Shown here piece by piece: positions 47,874 to 58,200 of a stretch of DNA of 64,000 bases. Position numbers and translations under genes: made by a program. The notes under the pieces are model-generated. The model ran no database searches. It was not told the origin of the DNA and saw only the letters and a list, made by a program, of their open reading frames with translations. The first letter of the stretch is position 1; each line of letters begins with the position of its first letter. Source of the stretch: Hyphomonas sp. (GTDB lineage: Bacteria; Pseudomonadota; Alphaproteobacteria; Caulobacterales; Hyphomonadaceae); NCBI GenBank assembly GCA_016124495.1, contig WGNP01000003.1:248001-312000 (forward strand). The letters are read 5' to 3'.

Positions 47874-48866
47874 TTATTCTGCGGGGAGCCCCCTTCCCGG
47901 GGCGGAGGAGGCTTGCTTCGGGGTGAAGGTATCGCGGCGCCATTTGCGGAAGCGGTGGGCCGTGTGGCTGAAATATCCGCCGCCGAAGACGTAGGCGGCG
48001 ACGGAATCCTTGCCGTAGGTCTCGGCGAGGCGACGGGCGCGCGAGGGATCGCGCACGGCCACGGAGGCGAGGCCCGGGTGCGGGTCGCGCCGGAACACCG
48101 CCGTGGTCGAGTCCAGCGTGCCGCCAGCGGCCGGCACCATATGGTGGCAGCGAAGCGCGGCGCCGAGCGTCTCCGGCGTGAAGCCATAGATGTGGGCGAA
48201 ATGGAACCGCTCGAAGCTGGGCTTTGTGTTGGCGCGCATGTCGGGCACCGAGATGTAGAGCGAGCCCTCGGGCTTCAGCCAGGCGACCATGGCGCCAAGC
48301 GCGGCCATCGGATCGCGCAGGTGTTCGACAACCTGCTGACAGGTGACAACGTCAAAACTGCCCAGCGGCAGGTCCGCCTTCTGCCAGGGCGCGTTGATCA
48401 CCTCCAGGCCGTACTCGGACCGGGCGAACTTCGCATAGGTCTCGCCCGGCTCGATGCCGACGACTTCACAGCCCTTTTCGCGGGCAACTTTCAGGAACTC
48501 TCCGGTGCCGCATCCAAGGTCGAGCACACGGGCGCCCGGTTTCAGGACACCGGCCAGTCGCGCGGCCCGGCTGCAGGCCTCGCGGTTCGAGCGAACGATG
48601 TGGAATTTAGGTGGCCTGTCCCCGGCCAGCTGGTAGTCCAGCCGGTAATCGTTGCGGTAGTAAAGTTCAAGCTCTGCATCGGTCGGCATCGGATCGGTCC
48701 GCATCAGCCCGCAATCGGTGCAGGCGACGGTAGCCAGCTTTTTCCAGCGCCGGTCTGTCGCACAGATCGGCGTCTTCTGGTCGCTGCCGCAGAGATTGCA
48801 GGCAATCGGCTCGCCCACGTAGGGATAGGACGTGAACGGGAGGTTGTTCCTGAGGAAGCTGTTCAT
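47874..48866 (-). CDS. Class I SAM-dependent methyltransferase with N-terminal zinc ribbon
   Basis: 330 residues. The N-terminus has CNLCGS and, about 25 residues later, CTDCGL, likely one zinc site. The methyltransferase core starts near residue 105 with VLDLGCGTGEFLKVA (motif I), then VVGIEPGE and SFDVVTCQQVVEHLRDP. This is the UbiG/Methyltransf_23-type domain often found with sugar or polysaccharide synthesis. Substrate unknown. It has an 82-bp gap to the divergent response regulator. Confidence 0.82.
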   Translation of the reverse strand: MNSFLRNNLPFTSYPYVGEPIACNLCGSDQKTPICATDRRWKKLATVACTDCGLMRTDPMPTDAELELYYRNDYRLDYQLAGDRPPKFHIVRSNREACSRAARLAGVLKPGARVLDLGCGTGEFLKVAREKGCEVVGIEPGETYAKFARSEYGLEVINAPWQKADLPLGSFDVVTCQQVVEHLRDPMAALGAMVAWLKPEGSLYISVPDMRANTKPSFERFHFAHIYGFTPETLGAALRCHHMVPAAGGTLDSTTAVFRRDPHPGLASVAVRDPSRARRLAETYGKDSVAAYVFGGGYFSHTAHRFRKWRRDTFTPKQASSAPGRGLPAE

Positions 48867-48948
48867 GCGAGGTCTTTCGGCCGGCGCTTCAACGAAATTG
48901 GCGGAAAGGACTGGTTAAACGCGCAAGCTTGCGGCAACCTGACAGGCC

Positions 48949-49632
48949 ATGAGCCGTATCCTGCTGATCGAAGACCATCCCTCGCTTGGCGCGGCGATTG
49001 CCGAATATCTCCGGCGGGGCGGCCATGCGGTGGACCTTGCGCCGACCTTGGCGGCCGCGCGGTCGCTGCTGGCGGATGTCGCGTTCGACCTCGTGCTGCT
49101 GGATCTCGGCCTGCCGGACGGCTGCGGGCTGGACTTCCTGCGCCAGCGCCCGTCCCCTGCCCCCGTACTGGTGCTGACGGCGCGCGGGGCGCTGAATGAC
49201 CGGATAGAAGGGCTCGACCGGGGCGCGGAGGATTATCTCGTCAAGCCTTTCGCCCTTGAGGAACTGGCGGCGCGGTGCCGCACCATCCTGCGGCGGGCGG
49301 CGCGCCTGCAGAAGGCCCGGGTCGAGCTCGGGCGGCTGAGCTTTGATGCGGGGACCGAAGCGCTAGAAGCGGGCAATGCGAGGTTCGACCTTGCCCGGCG
49401 CGAACGCCAGTTGCTGACGGCGCTGATGTTGCGGCCCGGCAAGGTCTGCACCCGCCAATATCTCGAGACGCAGCTTTACGACCAGTCCGAACCGGTCGGA
49501 CCGAACGCACTGGAGACGGCCATGTCACGCCTGCGCGCGCAACTGGACCGGCATGATTGCGGCGTCGAAGTGCGCACCATCCGGGGCGTCGGATACCTGC
49601 TGGAAGCGAGCCCGGATGCCTCCAAGAACTGA
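48949..49632 (+). CDS. OmpR-family response regulator
   Basis: 227 residues. Receiver domain with phospho-acceptor Asp52 (LVLLDLGLPDG) and Lys (YLVKPF); C-terminal OmpR winged helix (LARRERQLLTALMLRPGKVCTRQYLETQLYDQSEPVGPNALETAMSRLRAQL). QseB/TctD-like. A perfect 12-bp palindrome CGCAAGCTTGCG is at 48922-48933, 16 bp before the start, a possible operator. The kinase gene overlaps its end by 17 bp. Confidence 0.9.
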   Translation: MSRILLIEDHPSLGAAIAEYLRRGGHAVDLAPTLAAARSLLADVAFDLVLLDLGLPDGCGLDFLRQRPSPAPVLVLTARGALNDRIEGLDRGAEDYLVKPFALEELAARCRTILRRAARLQKARVELGRLSFDAGTEALEAGNARFDLARRERQLLTALMLRPGKVCTRQYLETQLYDQSEPVGPNALETAMSRLRAQLDRHDCGVEVRTIRGVGYLLEASPDASKN

Positions 49633-50968
49633 ATGGTCTCTTGCCAACCGGCTGCGGCGGCGGGGGCTTCTGGCAACGGCCCTGATCACCCTGCTGCTGA
49701 GCGCCACTGTGGCCGTCCATTATGGCGGCGACATGCCGGAGCTGCGCCACCGCAGCCTGCACGTTCTGGCCGAGCGCTTTGCGACTGATGCAGCTGAAGC
49801 CTCCAGGCAGGGCGACTGGGACGTGATCAACAAGCGGCACCCGATCTTCAGCCGGCATCCCGAAAACTACTACTGGGCAGTGACCGACGCGGAGGGGCAT
49901 ATCATCGCCGCGTCACCGAAACGCCCGTCCGACAAGGAAATCGGGATTGCAGCTGATCCGTTCCCGGACGTCTGGACGAGTGCAACGGAGCACGGCGGCT
50001 GGATCGGCGGGCGAGCCATCGAAGGAGGAGGACAGGGTGCTTTCATAGTGATCGAAATTCACAAGGACACTGCTGGCCTGCTGCCCCTGCTGATCGCCGA
50101 AGAGATCTTTGTACACATCATCCTGCCGGTTGTTCCGTTCACGCTGCTGCTGCTGCTTGGCCTTGATGCTACGCTGCGCCAGACGCTTGCTCCGATGCGC
50201 AGGTTATCTGATGCGAGCGCGGCGATCCGGCCCGGACAGAAGTTCGAACCAATCGACATGGCCGATGTACCCATTGAGGTCAGCGGAATAGCGGGAAAGC
50301 TGAATGAGTCGCTGACGTCCCTGAACGCAGCGCTGGATCGCGAGCGCTTGTTCATTGCGGAAGCGGCACACTCGCTACGCACCCCGATTGCAGCAATGAA
50401 GGCGCGTTTGGAGCTGGACGGCGAGAAGACACAGCCGGCGCACTTGAAGACCGACCTTGAGGGTCTCGTCCGGCTCACAAACCGGCTTCTGGCTTCGGCC
50501 GACGCCGCGCGTTTTTCCGTCAACGGAGCATCCTTGGTCGATCTCGGCGAACTTGCACGCAGTGTTGTCATCCAGCTCACTCCGGTTGCGCTGGCGGTAT
50601 CAGTTGACCTCGGGCTCGAGAGCGGGAGCGAGGTTGTAACGGTGACCGGGGACGCGGATGCGCTGAGTCAGGCCCTGGTCTGCCTCGTCGAGAATGCCGT
50701 CCAGTTCACGCCGGCCGGCAAGCAGGTCACCGTCAAGGTCTCTGCAGCGCCGCCCGCATTGACAGTCGAGGATTCCGGCGCTGGCTTTGCTGCAGCCGGC
50801 GACAACACCCTGCCGCGCAGCGCGGCTGGGGGCGGCGGCGTGCATGCGGGGCTTGGGCTGCGCATCGCGCAGCAAGTGGCAACGGCCCATGGGGGCGAAC
50901 TGGAAATCGGAGCAGCGCCCGGCGGCGGCGCGTCGGTAAGCATCCGCTTTACCGCGGCGGCGCCATGA
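49616..50968 (+). CDS. Sensor histidine kinase (QseC/TctE-like), partner of the upstream regulator
   Basis: 450 residues from ATG 49616. First membrane helix about 18-35, a periplasmic domain of about 120 residues (MPELRHRSLHVLAERFATDA), a second helix about 160-183, HAMP-like region, then His252 in EAAHSLRTP and the HATPase domain (LVENAVQFTPAG, DSGAG, GLGLRIA). Sensing signal unknown. Confidence 0.88.
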   Translation: MPPRTEWSLANRLRRRGLLATALITLLLSATVAVHYGGDMPELRHRSLHVLAERFATDAAEASRQGDWDVINKRHPIFSRHPENYYWAVTDAEGHIIAASPKRPSDKEIGIAADPFPDVWTSATEHGGWIGGRAIEGGGQGAFIVIEIHKDTAGLLPLLIAEEIFVHIILPVVPFTLLLLLGLDATLRQTLAPMRRLSDASAAIRPGQKFEPIDMADVPIEVSGIAGKLNESLTSLNAALDRERLFIAEAAHSLRTPIAAMKARLELDGEKTQPAHLKTDLEGLVRLTNRLLASADAARFSVNGASLVDLGELARSVVIQLTPVALAVSVDLGLESGSEVVTVTGDADALSQALVCLVENAVQFTPAGKQVTVKVSAAPPALTVEDSGAGFAAAGDNTLPRSAAGGGGVHAGLGLRIAQQVATAHGGELEIGAAPGGGASVSIRFTAAAP

Positions 50969-50981
50969 GGCAGCGGCGAGA

Positions 50982-52358
50982 TCAGGCGTCGCGCCCTGTC
51001 GGCATCCAGACGCCGAAGGCTGAGCCCTGGCCCATCAGGGTCTCAACGGCGAGGCCGCCGCGGTGGTGGGCCATGATGTGCTTGACTATGGCAAGGCCGA
51101 GACCGGTGCCGGTGATCTTGCCCCCGCGCGACTGGTCGGCCCGGTAGAAACGCTCTCCCAATCTGGGCAGGTGTTCGCGCTCGATGCCGGGGCCCTGGTC
51201 TTCGACGCGCAGCCAGACGGCTGCTTCTGGTGCGCTGGTGCGGGCGAGGGCCTGGAGCAGGGTCATCCGTGCGCTGAGGTCCCAGCGCTGCGACGCGGTG
51301 ATGCGGGCCTCGGCGAGCGAGGGCGCCGCTCCGAAGCTGAGCGTGACCGTGCTGCCCGCCTTCGAATACTTGACGGCATTTGAGACAAGGTTCTCGACAA
51401 CCTGGACCAGTTCGTCCCGGTGGGCCGTCATTTCAGGCATCTCGGTGGGCGCCGCCTGTACCGTCAGGGTGACGCCCGTCCCCGCCGCGATTGGCTCCAA
51501 TGCGGCGAGCGAAGCTGAGACGATCTCGGCGAGGTTTTCCCTTCCGCGCGGCAGGACGTGTTCGGACGATTCAATCCGCGAGAGGGAGAGGAGATCGGCA
51601 ATCAGCCGGCTCATCCGGTCGGACTCGCCGGCCATGATGTCGAGGAAACGGGGCCAGGCTGCGGTGTCGTCCCGGGCCGGGCCGCGCATGGTTTCGATGA
51701 AACCGGAGATGGCGGTCAGCGGCGTGCGCAGCTCGTGGCTGGCATTGGCGAGAAAGTCCGCCCGGGCGCGAGCGGCGCGCTTCACGGGGGTGAGATCCTC
51801 CATCAGCACCAGCACGTTCCTGCCGGCGGGAATGCGGCTGACATGCGCCCGCCAGGTCTCGTCCGGGCCGGTTTCGAGTTCGGCGGAGATGGGCGCGGCG
51901 TTCGTGCGCTCCAGTGCCTGGTCGATGGCGGCGAGGAGGACGGGGGAACGGATCACCGCGCTGGCCCGGGCGAAGGGAAGGTTCGTGAGCTGGAACAAGT
52001 CATCGGCAGCGCGGTTGAAGGCCATGATCTTCTGGCCCGGGCCGATCTCGAGCGCGGGCAGCGGGAGGGCACCTAAAAGGCTGGGGCCGGGCTCGGCGGT
52101 CTCAGGTGCGGGCTTGTCGGCCCATGTATCGGTAATGCCGGCGGGGACGCGGGCGGCAGAGCCAACGAAATAGGCCAGCGCGACGGAGGCGATGACGCCG
52201 AACGCGCTTAGCGCTTCGATCAGGCCGAGCGCGCCGGTGATGGCGAGCAGAAACAGGACGAGCGCCATTGCCCCGAGCAGCACGGTGAAGTCGCGCGTCC
52301 GCCGCGTCATCGACCGCCGGCTTGCATCCTCACTCAAAGTTTCACCTGCAGGATCCAT
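50982..52358 (-). CDS. PhoR-like sensor histidine kinase
   Basis: 458 residues from ATG 52358 (start uncertain; ATG 52310 also fits). Two adjacent membrane helices (about 23-66), then a PAS-like cytoplasmic domain (LPALEIGPGQKIMAFNRAADDLFQ) and a kinase core with His208 in ANASHELRTPLTAISGFIETM, LVSNAVKYS and GTGLGLAIVKHI. This layout and the FIETM motif fit PhoR. Unlike typical alphaproteobacterial phoR, no pst/phoU/phoB genes are next to it. It converges on the other kinase with a 13-bp gap. Confidence 0.82.
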   Translation of the reverse strand: MDPAGETLSEDASRRSMTRRTRDFTVLLGAMALVLFLLAITGALGLIEALSAFGVIASVALAYFVGSAARVPAGITDTWADKPAPETAEPGPSLLGALPLPALEIGPGQKIMAFNRAADDLFQLTNLPFARASAVIRSPVLLAAIDQALERTNAAPISAELETGPDETWRAHVSRIPAGRNVLVLMEDLTPVKRAARARADFLANASHELRTPLTAISGFIETMRGPARDDTAAWPRFLDIMAGESDRMSRLIADLLSLSRIESSEHVLPRGRENLAEIVSASLAALEPIAAGTGVTLTVQAAPTEMPEMTAHRDELVQVVENLVSNAVKYSKAGSTVTLSFGAAPSLAEARITASQRWDLSARMTLLQALARTSAPEAAVWLRVEDQGPGIEREHLPRLGERFYRADQSRGGKITGTGLGLAIVKHIMAHHRGGLAVETLMGQGSAFGVWMPTGRDA

Positions 52359-52470
52359 CTTATGGCGAGCCCTGCGGCAGGGGCTCCGTTCTGGCGCTAA
52401 CGCGCGCTCCGGCATCTGCCAAGCCCCGACCGCCGTAAGACCCTCAGCAAGGGCACTACAAATTCAAGAC

Positions 52471-52526
52471 AAATTATTGAATTTCGATAATTTCATATTG
52501 ACGCTCGACAAGTGCGGGCGTATCGC
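52471..52526 (+). promoter_or_regulatory. Promoter and palindromic operator of the RND operon
   Basis: A perfect inverted repeat AAATTAT-N9-ATAATTT (52471-52493) lies just before -35 TTGACG (52498-52503), with -10-like TATCGC at 52521-52526, spacer 17. The position just upstream of -35 could suit an activator or repressor. No regulator gene is adjacent. Confidence 0.5.
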
Positions 52527-52559
52527 ATCGCAATCTTCAGACGGACCTGACTTCATCGC

Positions 52560-54008
52560 ATGAGAAAATCACTTTTACTGCTTGGTTCTGCGATGTTGTC
52601 GGCTTGTGCGGTCATACCGGATGGGACCGAGCGCTATATCGACGACCGCAATGCGCTGTTCGAGACGGTGCCGGATGCGCCGGCCGAATGGGCCGCGCGC
52701 GGCGTGGCCGGCGCGGTACCGACGGGCGACTGGCTGAGCCAGTTCAATGATCCGGTGATGACGCAACTGGTCGGCGAGGCGCTGGCCCGTAACCCGACGC
52801 TGGAATCGCGGGCAGCGCTGACGCGGGCGACCGAAGCGCTGACGCGCGCGGCGCGCGGGCAACGGCTGCCGGGCCTGTCGGCCTCGATGTCGGCCGGCGG
52901 AACTTCGACCGGCGCAGATGTGGCCGGGACAAATGAGCGGTTCAACAATCCGTTCTACGGCTTCGGCATCGATGCGAGTTGGGAAGCGGATCTCTGGGGC
53001 CGCGTGTCGAATTCCGTAGCGCAGGCGGATGCGGACTATGCCGCCAGCGCGGCAGACCTTGCGGCGACCGAGCTGTCGATCGCGGCGCAGACGGCTTTCG
53101 CCTGGATCGCGCTGAACGAGGCGCTGGCGCAGGAACGGATCGCCATTCTGTCCTTCGAGGCGCGCGACCGCGTGCTGACGATCACGGACCGGCGCGTGCG
53201 GTCCGGCGTGTCGGATCCGCTGGAGTTGCGTACGGCGCGCTCCGCACTGGCCAGCGCCGAAGCCGGGATTGCGGCGCGGCGGCAAGCCTCGACCGAGGCG
53301 GCACGGCGTCTGGAAGTGCTGCTGGGACGCTATCCCGGCGCAGAGATTACCGCGACCGCGACGATCCCGGAGCTTGAGGAAATGGCAACGGAGGGCAACC
53401 CAGCCCTTCTGCTGTCACGCCGGCCGGATATTGCCGCGCTGGAAGCCCGCGTGGTAGCGGCAGGCCTGCGCGCCGAGGAAGCGCGTCTCGCGATGCTGCC
53501 ATCGCTCCGGCTGACCGGCTCGGCCTCGACGAGTTCATCGGAGTTTGAAGATGCCATCGATCCGCAGCTCATCGCGGCGCGGCTCGTAGCCGGGCTGGTG
53601 CAGCCGCTGTTTACGGGCGGCCGTCTCAAGGCGCAGCAGGAAACGGCGATCGCGCAGGCGCAGTCGTCGGTTGCGAATTATGTCGGCGGCGTGCTGACCG
53701 CCTGGCGCGAAGTGGAAGACGCGCTAACCGCCGATGTGCTGCTGGCACAGCAGGAAACGGCGCAGAAGACTGCGTTTGAAGAAGCGCGCTATGCCGAGGA
53801 ACTGGCCGAGCGCCAGTATATCAGCGGCACAATCACCATCTTCAACCTGATCGACGCCCAGACCCGCCGGCTGACCGCTGAAAGCCAGCTGGTCTCAGCC
53901 CGGGCAAGCCGTGCTATAAACCGGGTTTCGTATCATCTCGCGCTCGGAGGCGGTGTGCCCGCCGCGCCTGCCCTACCCGCCCCCTCAGAAGTCCAGACCC
54001 CGCAGTAA
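52560..54008 (+). CDS. RND efflux outer-membrane lipoprotein (OprM/NodT type)
   Basis: 482 residues. Lipobox LSAC with Cys16. Two OEP repeats form the TolC-like barrel and tunnel (PTLESRAALTRATEALTRAARGQRLPGLSASM; SRRPDIAALEARVVAAGLRAEEARLAMLPSLRLTGSAS). It closes the tripartite pump at the outer membrane. First gene of the operon; 20 bp before the adaptor. Confidence 0.92.
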   Translation: MRKSLLLLGSAMLSACAVIPDGTERYIDDRNALFETVPDAPAEWAARGVAGAVPTGDWLSQFNDPVMTQLVGEALARNPTLESRAALTRATEALTRAARGQRLPGLSASMSAGGTSTGADVAGTNERFNNPFYGFGIDASWEADLWGRVSNSVAQADADYAASAADLAATELSIAAQTAFAWIALNEALAQERIAILSFEARDRVLTITDRRVRSGVSDPLELRTARSALASAEAGIAARRQASTEAARRLEVLLGRYPGAEITATATIPELEEMATEGNPALLLSRRPDIAALEARVVAAGLRAEEARLAMLPSLRLTGSASTSSSEFEDAIDPQLIAARLVAGLVQPLFTGGRLKAQQETAIAQAQSSVANYVGGVLTAWREVEDALTADVLLAQQETAQKTAFEEARYAEELAERQYISGTITIFNLIDAQTRRLTAESQLVSARASRAINRVSYHLALGGGVPAAPALPAPSEVQTPQ

Positions 54009-54028
54009 GCGGCAGGAGCCATATCCCC

Positions 54029-55297
54029 ATGGGACGCCTAATTGCCATCATCGCCCCCATCGTCATCATCCTCGTCCTCGGGATCGGCGGGTTCATCGCT
54101 GTCCAGGCGATGAAGCCGGAAGCCGAGAAGAGCGACGAGCCCCGCGCCGGCCTCAATGTGTTTGCCGAGCCGCTGCGGGAAGTCGCGCTGACGCTGACCG
54201 TCGAGGCGCAGGGCGAAGTGCGCCCGAAGACGGAGATCATCGTCGCGCCGCAGACCTCCGGCCGGATCGCCTATGTCTCGCCGGACTTTATCGACGGCGG
54301 CTTCATCCGCCGCGGCCAGGTGCTTGTACGCGTCGATGCGCAGGACTATGAGCTGGGCGTCGTGCGCGCACGTTCGCTGGTCGCTTCGGCCGAGCAACGC
54401 CTCGCCCGCGAGGTTGCCGAGTCCGAACTGGCGCTGCAGGACCTCAAGGATCTCGGCATGACCGATGCCTCCCCGCTGGCACGGCGCGAGCCGCAGCTGG
54501 CCGAGGCGCAGGCCTCACTGGACGCGGCCAAGTCGCAGCTGAAGGATGCCGAACTCGCGCTCGCCCGCACGGCTGTGATTGCGCCATTCGATGGCCGCGT
54601 GCGCGAACGCAGCGTGGACATCGGCCAGGTGGTCGCGCCCGGCCAGTCGCTCGGGCGCATCTTCGGCAATGATGCCGTAGAAGTCTCGCTGCCGCTCAAG
54701 GATGCCGAACTGGGACGCCTCGGCTTGCCGATCGCCTTCGAGGACAGCGAAAAAACACCGGGTCCGGAAGTGATTTTCACCGGAAACGTCGGCGGCGAAC
54801 CGCGTACATGGAAGGGCAAGGTCGTTCGCACCGGCGCGGCCGTCAACTCGCAGACGCGCCAGATCAACGTCATCGCCGAACTGAAGGAACCGTTTGGCAA
54901 GGGTGCGGACAATGGCGCGCCGATGGCGCCCGGGTTGTTCGTGAACGCAGAGATACAAGGCCGCAGCCTTGACCGCGTGATGGTGGCGCCGCGCTCCGCA
55001 CTGCGCGGCAATGACCAGCTTTACATCGGCGATCCGAAGACTGGAAAATTGTCGATCCGCACAGTGGATATCGAGCATTCGGACCGCGAAGGCGCTTACT
55101 TCCATGACGGCGCGGAAGCCGGCGAACTCGCGATCACCAGCCCGATCCAGGCACCTTTCGACGGCATGAGCCTGACGGTCATGCAGCGGATGGAAGACGG
55201 CACGGTGAAAGTTCACAACCCGCCCAAACCGGCTGCAGGCGCCGGAAAGATCGCTGAAGCCGAGACCGGCAACGGCACTGAGGGAGCGGCCCAATGA
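54029..55297 (+). CDS. RND efflux periplasmic adaptor (membrane fusion protein)
   Basis: 422 residues with an N-terminal membrane anchor (LIAIIAPIVIILVLGIGGFIAVQAM), a lipoyl/hairpin region (AQGEVRPKTEIIVAPQTSGRIAYVSPDFIDGGFIRRGQVLVRVD) and the second lipoyl half (ALARTAVIAPFDGRVRERSVDIGQVVAPGQSLGRIF). It links pump and outer channel. Overlaps the permease gene by 4 bp. Confidence 0.93.
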   Translation: MGRLIAIIAPIVIILVLGIGGFIAVQAMKPEAEKSDEPRAGLNVFAEPLREVALTLTVEAQGEVRPKTEIIVAPQTSGRIAYVSPDFIDGGFIRRGQVLVRVDAQDYELGVVRARSLVASAEQRLAREVAESELALQDLKDLGMTDASPLARREPQLAEAQASLDAAKSQLKDAELALARTAVIAPFDGRVRERSVDIGQVVAPGQSLGRIFGNDAVEVSLPLKDAELGRLGLPIAFEDSEKTPGPEVIFTGNVGGEPRTWKGKVVRTGAAVNSQTRQINVIAELKEPFGKGADNGAPMAPGLFVNAEIQGRSLDRVMVAPRSALRGNDQLYIGDPKTGKLSIRTVDIEHSDREGAYFHDGAEAGELAITSPIQAPFDGMSLTVMQRMEDGTVKVHNPPKPAAGAGKIAEAETGNGTEGAAQ

Positions 55298-58200
55298 AAG
55301 GGATTGTCGCCTGGTTTGCGCGTAACTCGGTTGCGGCAAACCTCCTGATGTTCATCTTCTTTGCCGGCGGCGTATTCGGCTACTCGTCAATGGAGCGGGA
55401 AATGTTCCCGGTCGTGAAGGTGTCCGGCGCGTCGGTGTCGGTAGCCTGGACCGGCGCAAGCCCGCGCGACATCGAAGATCAGATCGTGACCCGGATCGAG
55501 GAAGCGGTGGCCGACATCAACGGCCTCGACCGCGTTACGTCCACCGCCAGCGAAGGCTTTGGCGTCGTCAATGTCCGCGGCCGCGATGACATCGACATGG
55601 ACACCTTCCTCGACGAAGTGAAGCTCCGCGTCGACCAGATCAACAACCTGCCGCAGGCGGCGTTCGAGCCGCAGGTGCAGCGCTGGGAACAGCGCAACTG
55701 GTTCATGGGCCTGGCGGTGCACGGCGACCTGGACGCGCGCACGCTTCGCAAGATCGGTGACAAGGTCCGCGACGAGATCGCTGCGCAGCCCGGCGGCGAG
55801 CTCGCGGTGCTGCAAGGCACGCTGAGCGAACAGGTAAGCATCGAAGTCTCCGAGGAGGCGCTGCGCCGGTTCGGCCTCAGCCTGTCGGATGTCGCGAATG
55901 CCGTGCGGCAGACCTCGCTGAACTCCTCCGGAGGCCGGATTGAATCGCCGGTCGGCGACGTTCAGCTGACAGCACGCAACCTCGCCGACACGGCAGAACA
56001 GTTCGGTGAAATCATAATACGTCAGTCAAGCGAAGAAGGCACGGTCCGCGTGGCGGATGTGGCAACCGTTGTCGACGGGTTCGTCAGCGACAGGCTGCAG
56101 GCGAGTTTCAATGGCCGTGCGACCACCTTCGTGATGATCCCTGAACCGGACAACATGGATATCACGCGGTATGCCGAGGGCTTCCGCGATTACATCGAGC
56201 GCGCCAACGACCCGGCCAGCGGCGTGCTGCCGGAAGGGGTGAAGATCGACGTCCTGTGGGACGATTCCGAAACTTTCCAGGCCCGAATGGACCTTATAAG
56301 CGCGTCAGCGATTTCCGGCGCCATCCTCGTGATGATCGTCCTGCTGCTGTTTCTTCGTCCTGTCGTTGCCATGTGGGTCACCGTCGGCATCTTCACGGCA
56401 TTTGCCGGCAGCATCATGCTATTCCCGGTAATGGACGTGTCCTGGAACATCCTGTCGACCTTTGCCGTGCTGCTGGTGATAGGCGTGATCGTCGATGATG
56501 CGATCGTTGTCGGGGAGAATATCCACAAGGAAGTCGAGAGCGGCCGGCGCGACGGCATTGATGCCGCCGTCATCGGCACACAGCTGGTTATGAAGCCAAT
56601 CATATTCGGCGTGTTGACAACCATCATAGCCTTTCTCCCCTGGGCCTTCGTGACAGGGCCGACGCGGGTGTTCACGCAGCAGATCACCTTCGTGGTAGTC
56701 ATCTCGCTGACGATCTCGATCATCGAATGCCTTCTGATCCTTCCCGCGCACCTCGCCCACATGAAGAAGCAGAAGTTTGACGGCCAGGCCGGAAACCTGA
56801 TGAAGTTCCAGCGCCGGATAGCCGACAGCCTGCTGTGGTTTGCCAGCAATCTCTACCGCCCGGTGCTCGAACTGGCGATCAGGTTCAGATACGCGACGCT
56901 CGCCTTCTTCTTCTCGCTCCTTGCGATTGCAATCTCGCTTCAGTCAAGCGGCATCGTGCCCTTCAAGTTCATGCCGGAAATCGAATCCGACCTGATCCAG
57001 GTCAATATCGAGATGCCCGACGGCACGCCGTTCGAGCGGGTCGTGGAAGTGCGCGACCAGCTTCAGGCTGGCGTCGTTGCAGCGACGGAACTAACCGCCA
57101 AGCAGAACCCCGAGGTTGACGGCGGACTGATCCGGGACGCGTCCATCGTGGCGGGCGGAACCAGTGTGCAGGCATGGATTGGGATCGTTCCTCCGGAAGA
57201 GCGCCCGGAAGGCATACGCTCGAAGGATATTGCGGACGTACTGCGCAAGGCGACAGGAGAAATTCAGGACGCCGAGGAGATCAATTTCGATTTCACCTTC
57301 AACCGGCCGGACACAGGTCTGACCTTTGCGCTGAGCCACCCGGACCTCGAAAGGTTGCGTGCGTCCGCCGACTATGTGAAGGCCCATCTCGCGACCTATT
57401 CCGAAGCGTATGACATTACCGACAACCTCTCTTCGGCGGCCGAAGAGATCCAGATAACGATGAAGCCAGGCGCCGAAACGCTGGGCATAACGCTCGCGGA
57501 CGTATCGAACCAGCTGCGCCAGGCCTACTTCGGAGAACTGGCGGACCGAATGGCGCGCGACGGGGAGGACGTGGAAGTGCGCGTTCGTCTGCCGGAAGCA
57601 GCGCGCGACGATCTCGACAGCCTTGCTTCCATCCGTATACGCACGATCGATGGTCGCGAGATTCCTGTAACGGAAGTAGCTGAATTCGATTTTGCACCCG
57701 GCATAAACCGGATCGTTCGCCGCGACCGCGTGCGTTCGGTTTCGGTCGGCGCCGAAGTTCTGGGCGAGGGCGGCCGAGCACGTATCATGGAGGCGATGGA
57801 AAAAGAGTTCTGGCCCCAGTTCAAACAGGAGTTTCCAGACGTCGTACGCGGAGAAGCGGGCGGGTTTGAGCAGGAACAGGAATTCTTTGCCGATATTCTC
57901 AAGCTGGTCCTTATGGCTATCGGCGCAATGTATATTCTTCTGGCGATCGGCTTCAGGTCCTATACTCAGCCCATTCTTCTGATGATGGCCTTACCGTTCG
58001 CCTATTGCGGCGCGGTTCTGGGTCTTGCAATCACGGGCACGCCGATGGCGATGTTTGCATTCTTCGGAATCGCGGCGGCTGCAGGCGTCGTGATCAATGA
58101 CAATCTCGTGCTGATCGACTATGTGAACAAGCGCCGGGACGAAGGCGCGGGGGCCGTTCAGGCGCTGGTCGATGCGGGCGTCTCACGGTTCCGCCCGATC

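Noticed and set aside
47404-47943. 179-codon minus-strand frame downstream of gcrA
   Set aside because: It overlaps the end of the methyltransferase gene and crosses the REP-like hairpin; no domain seen.
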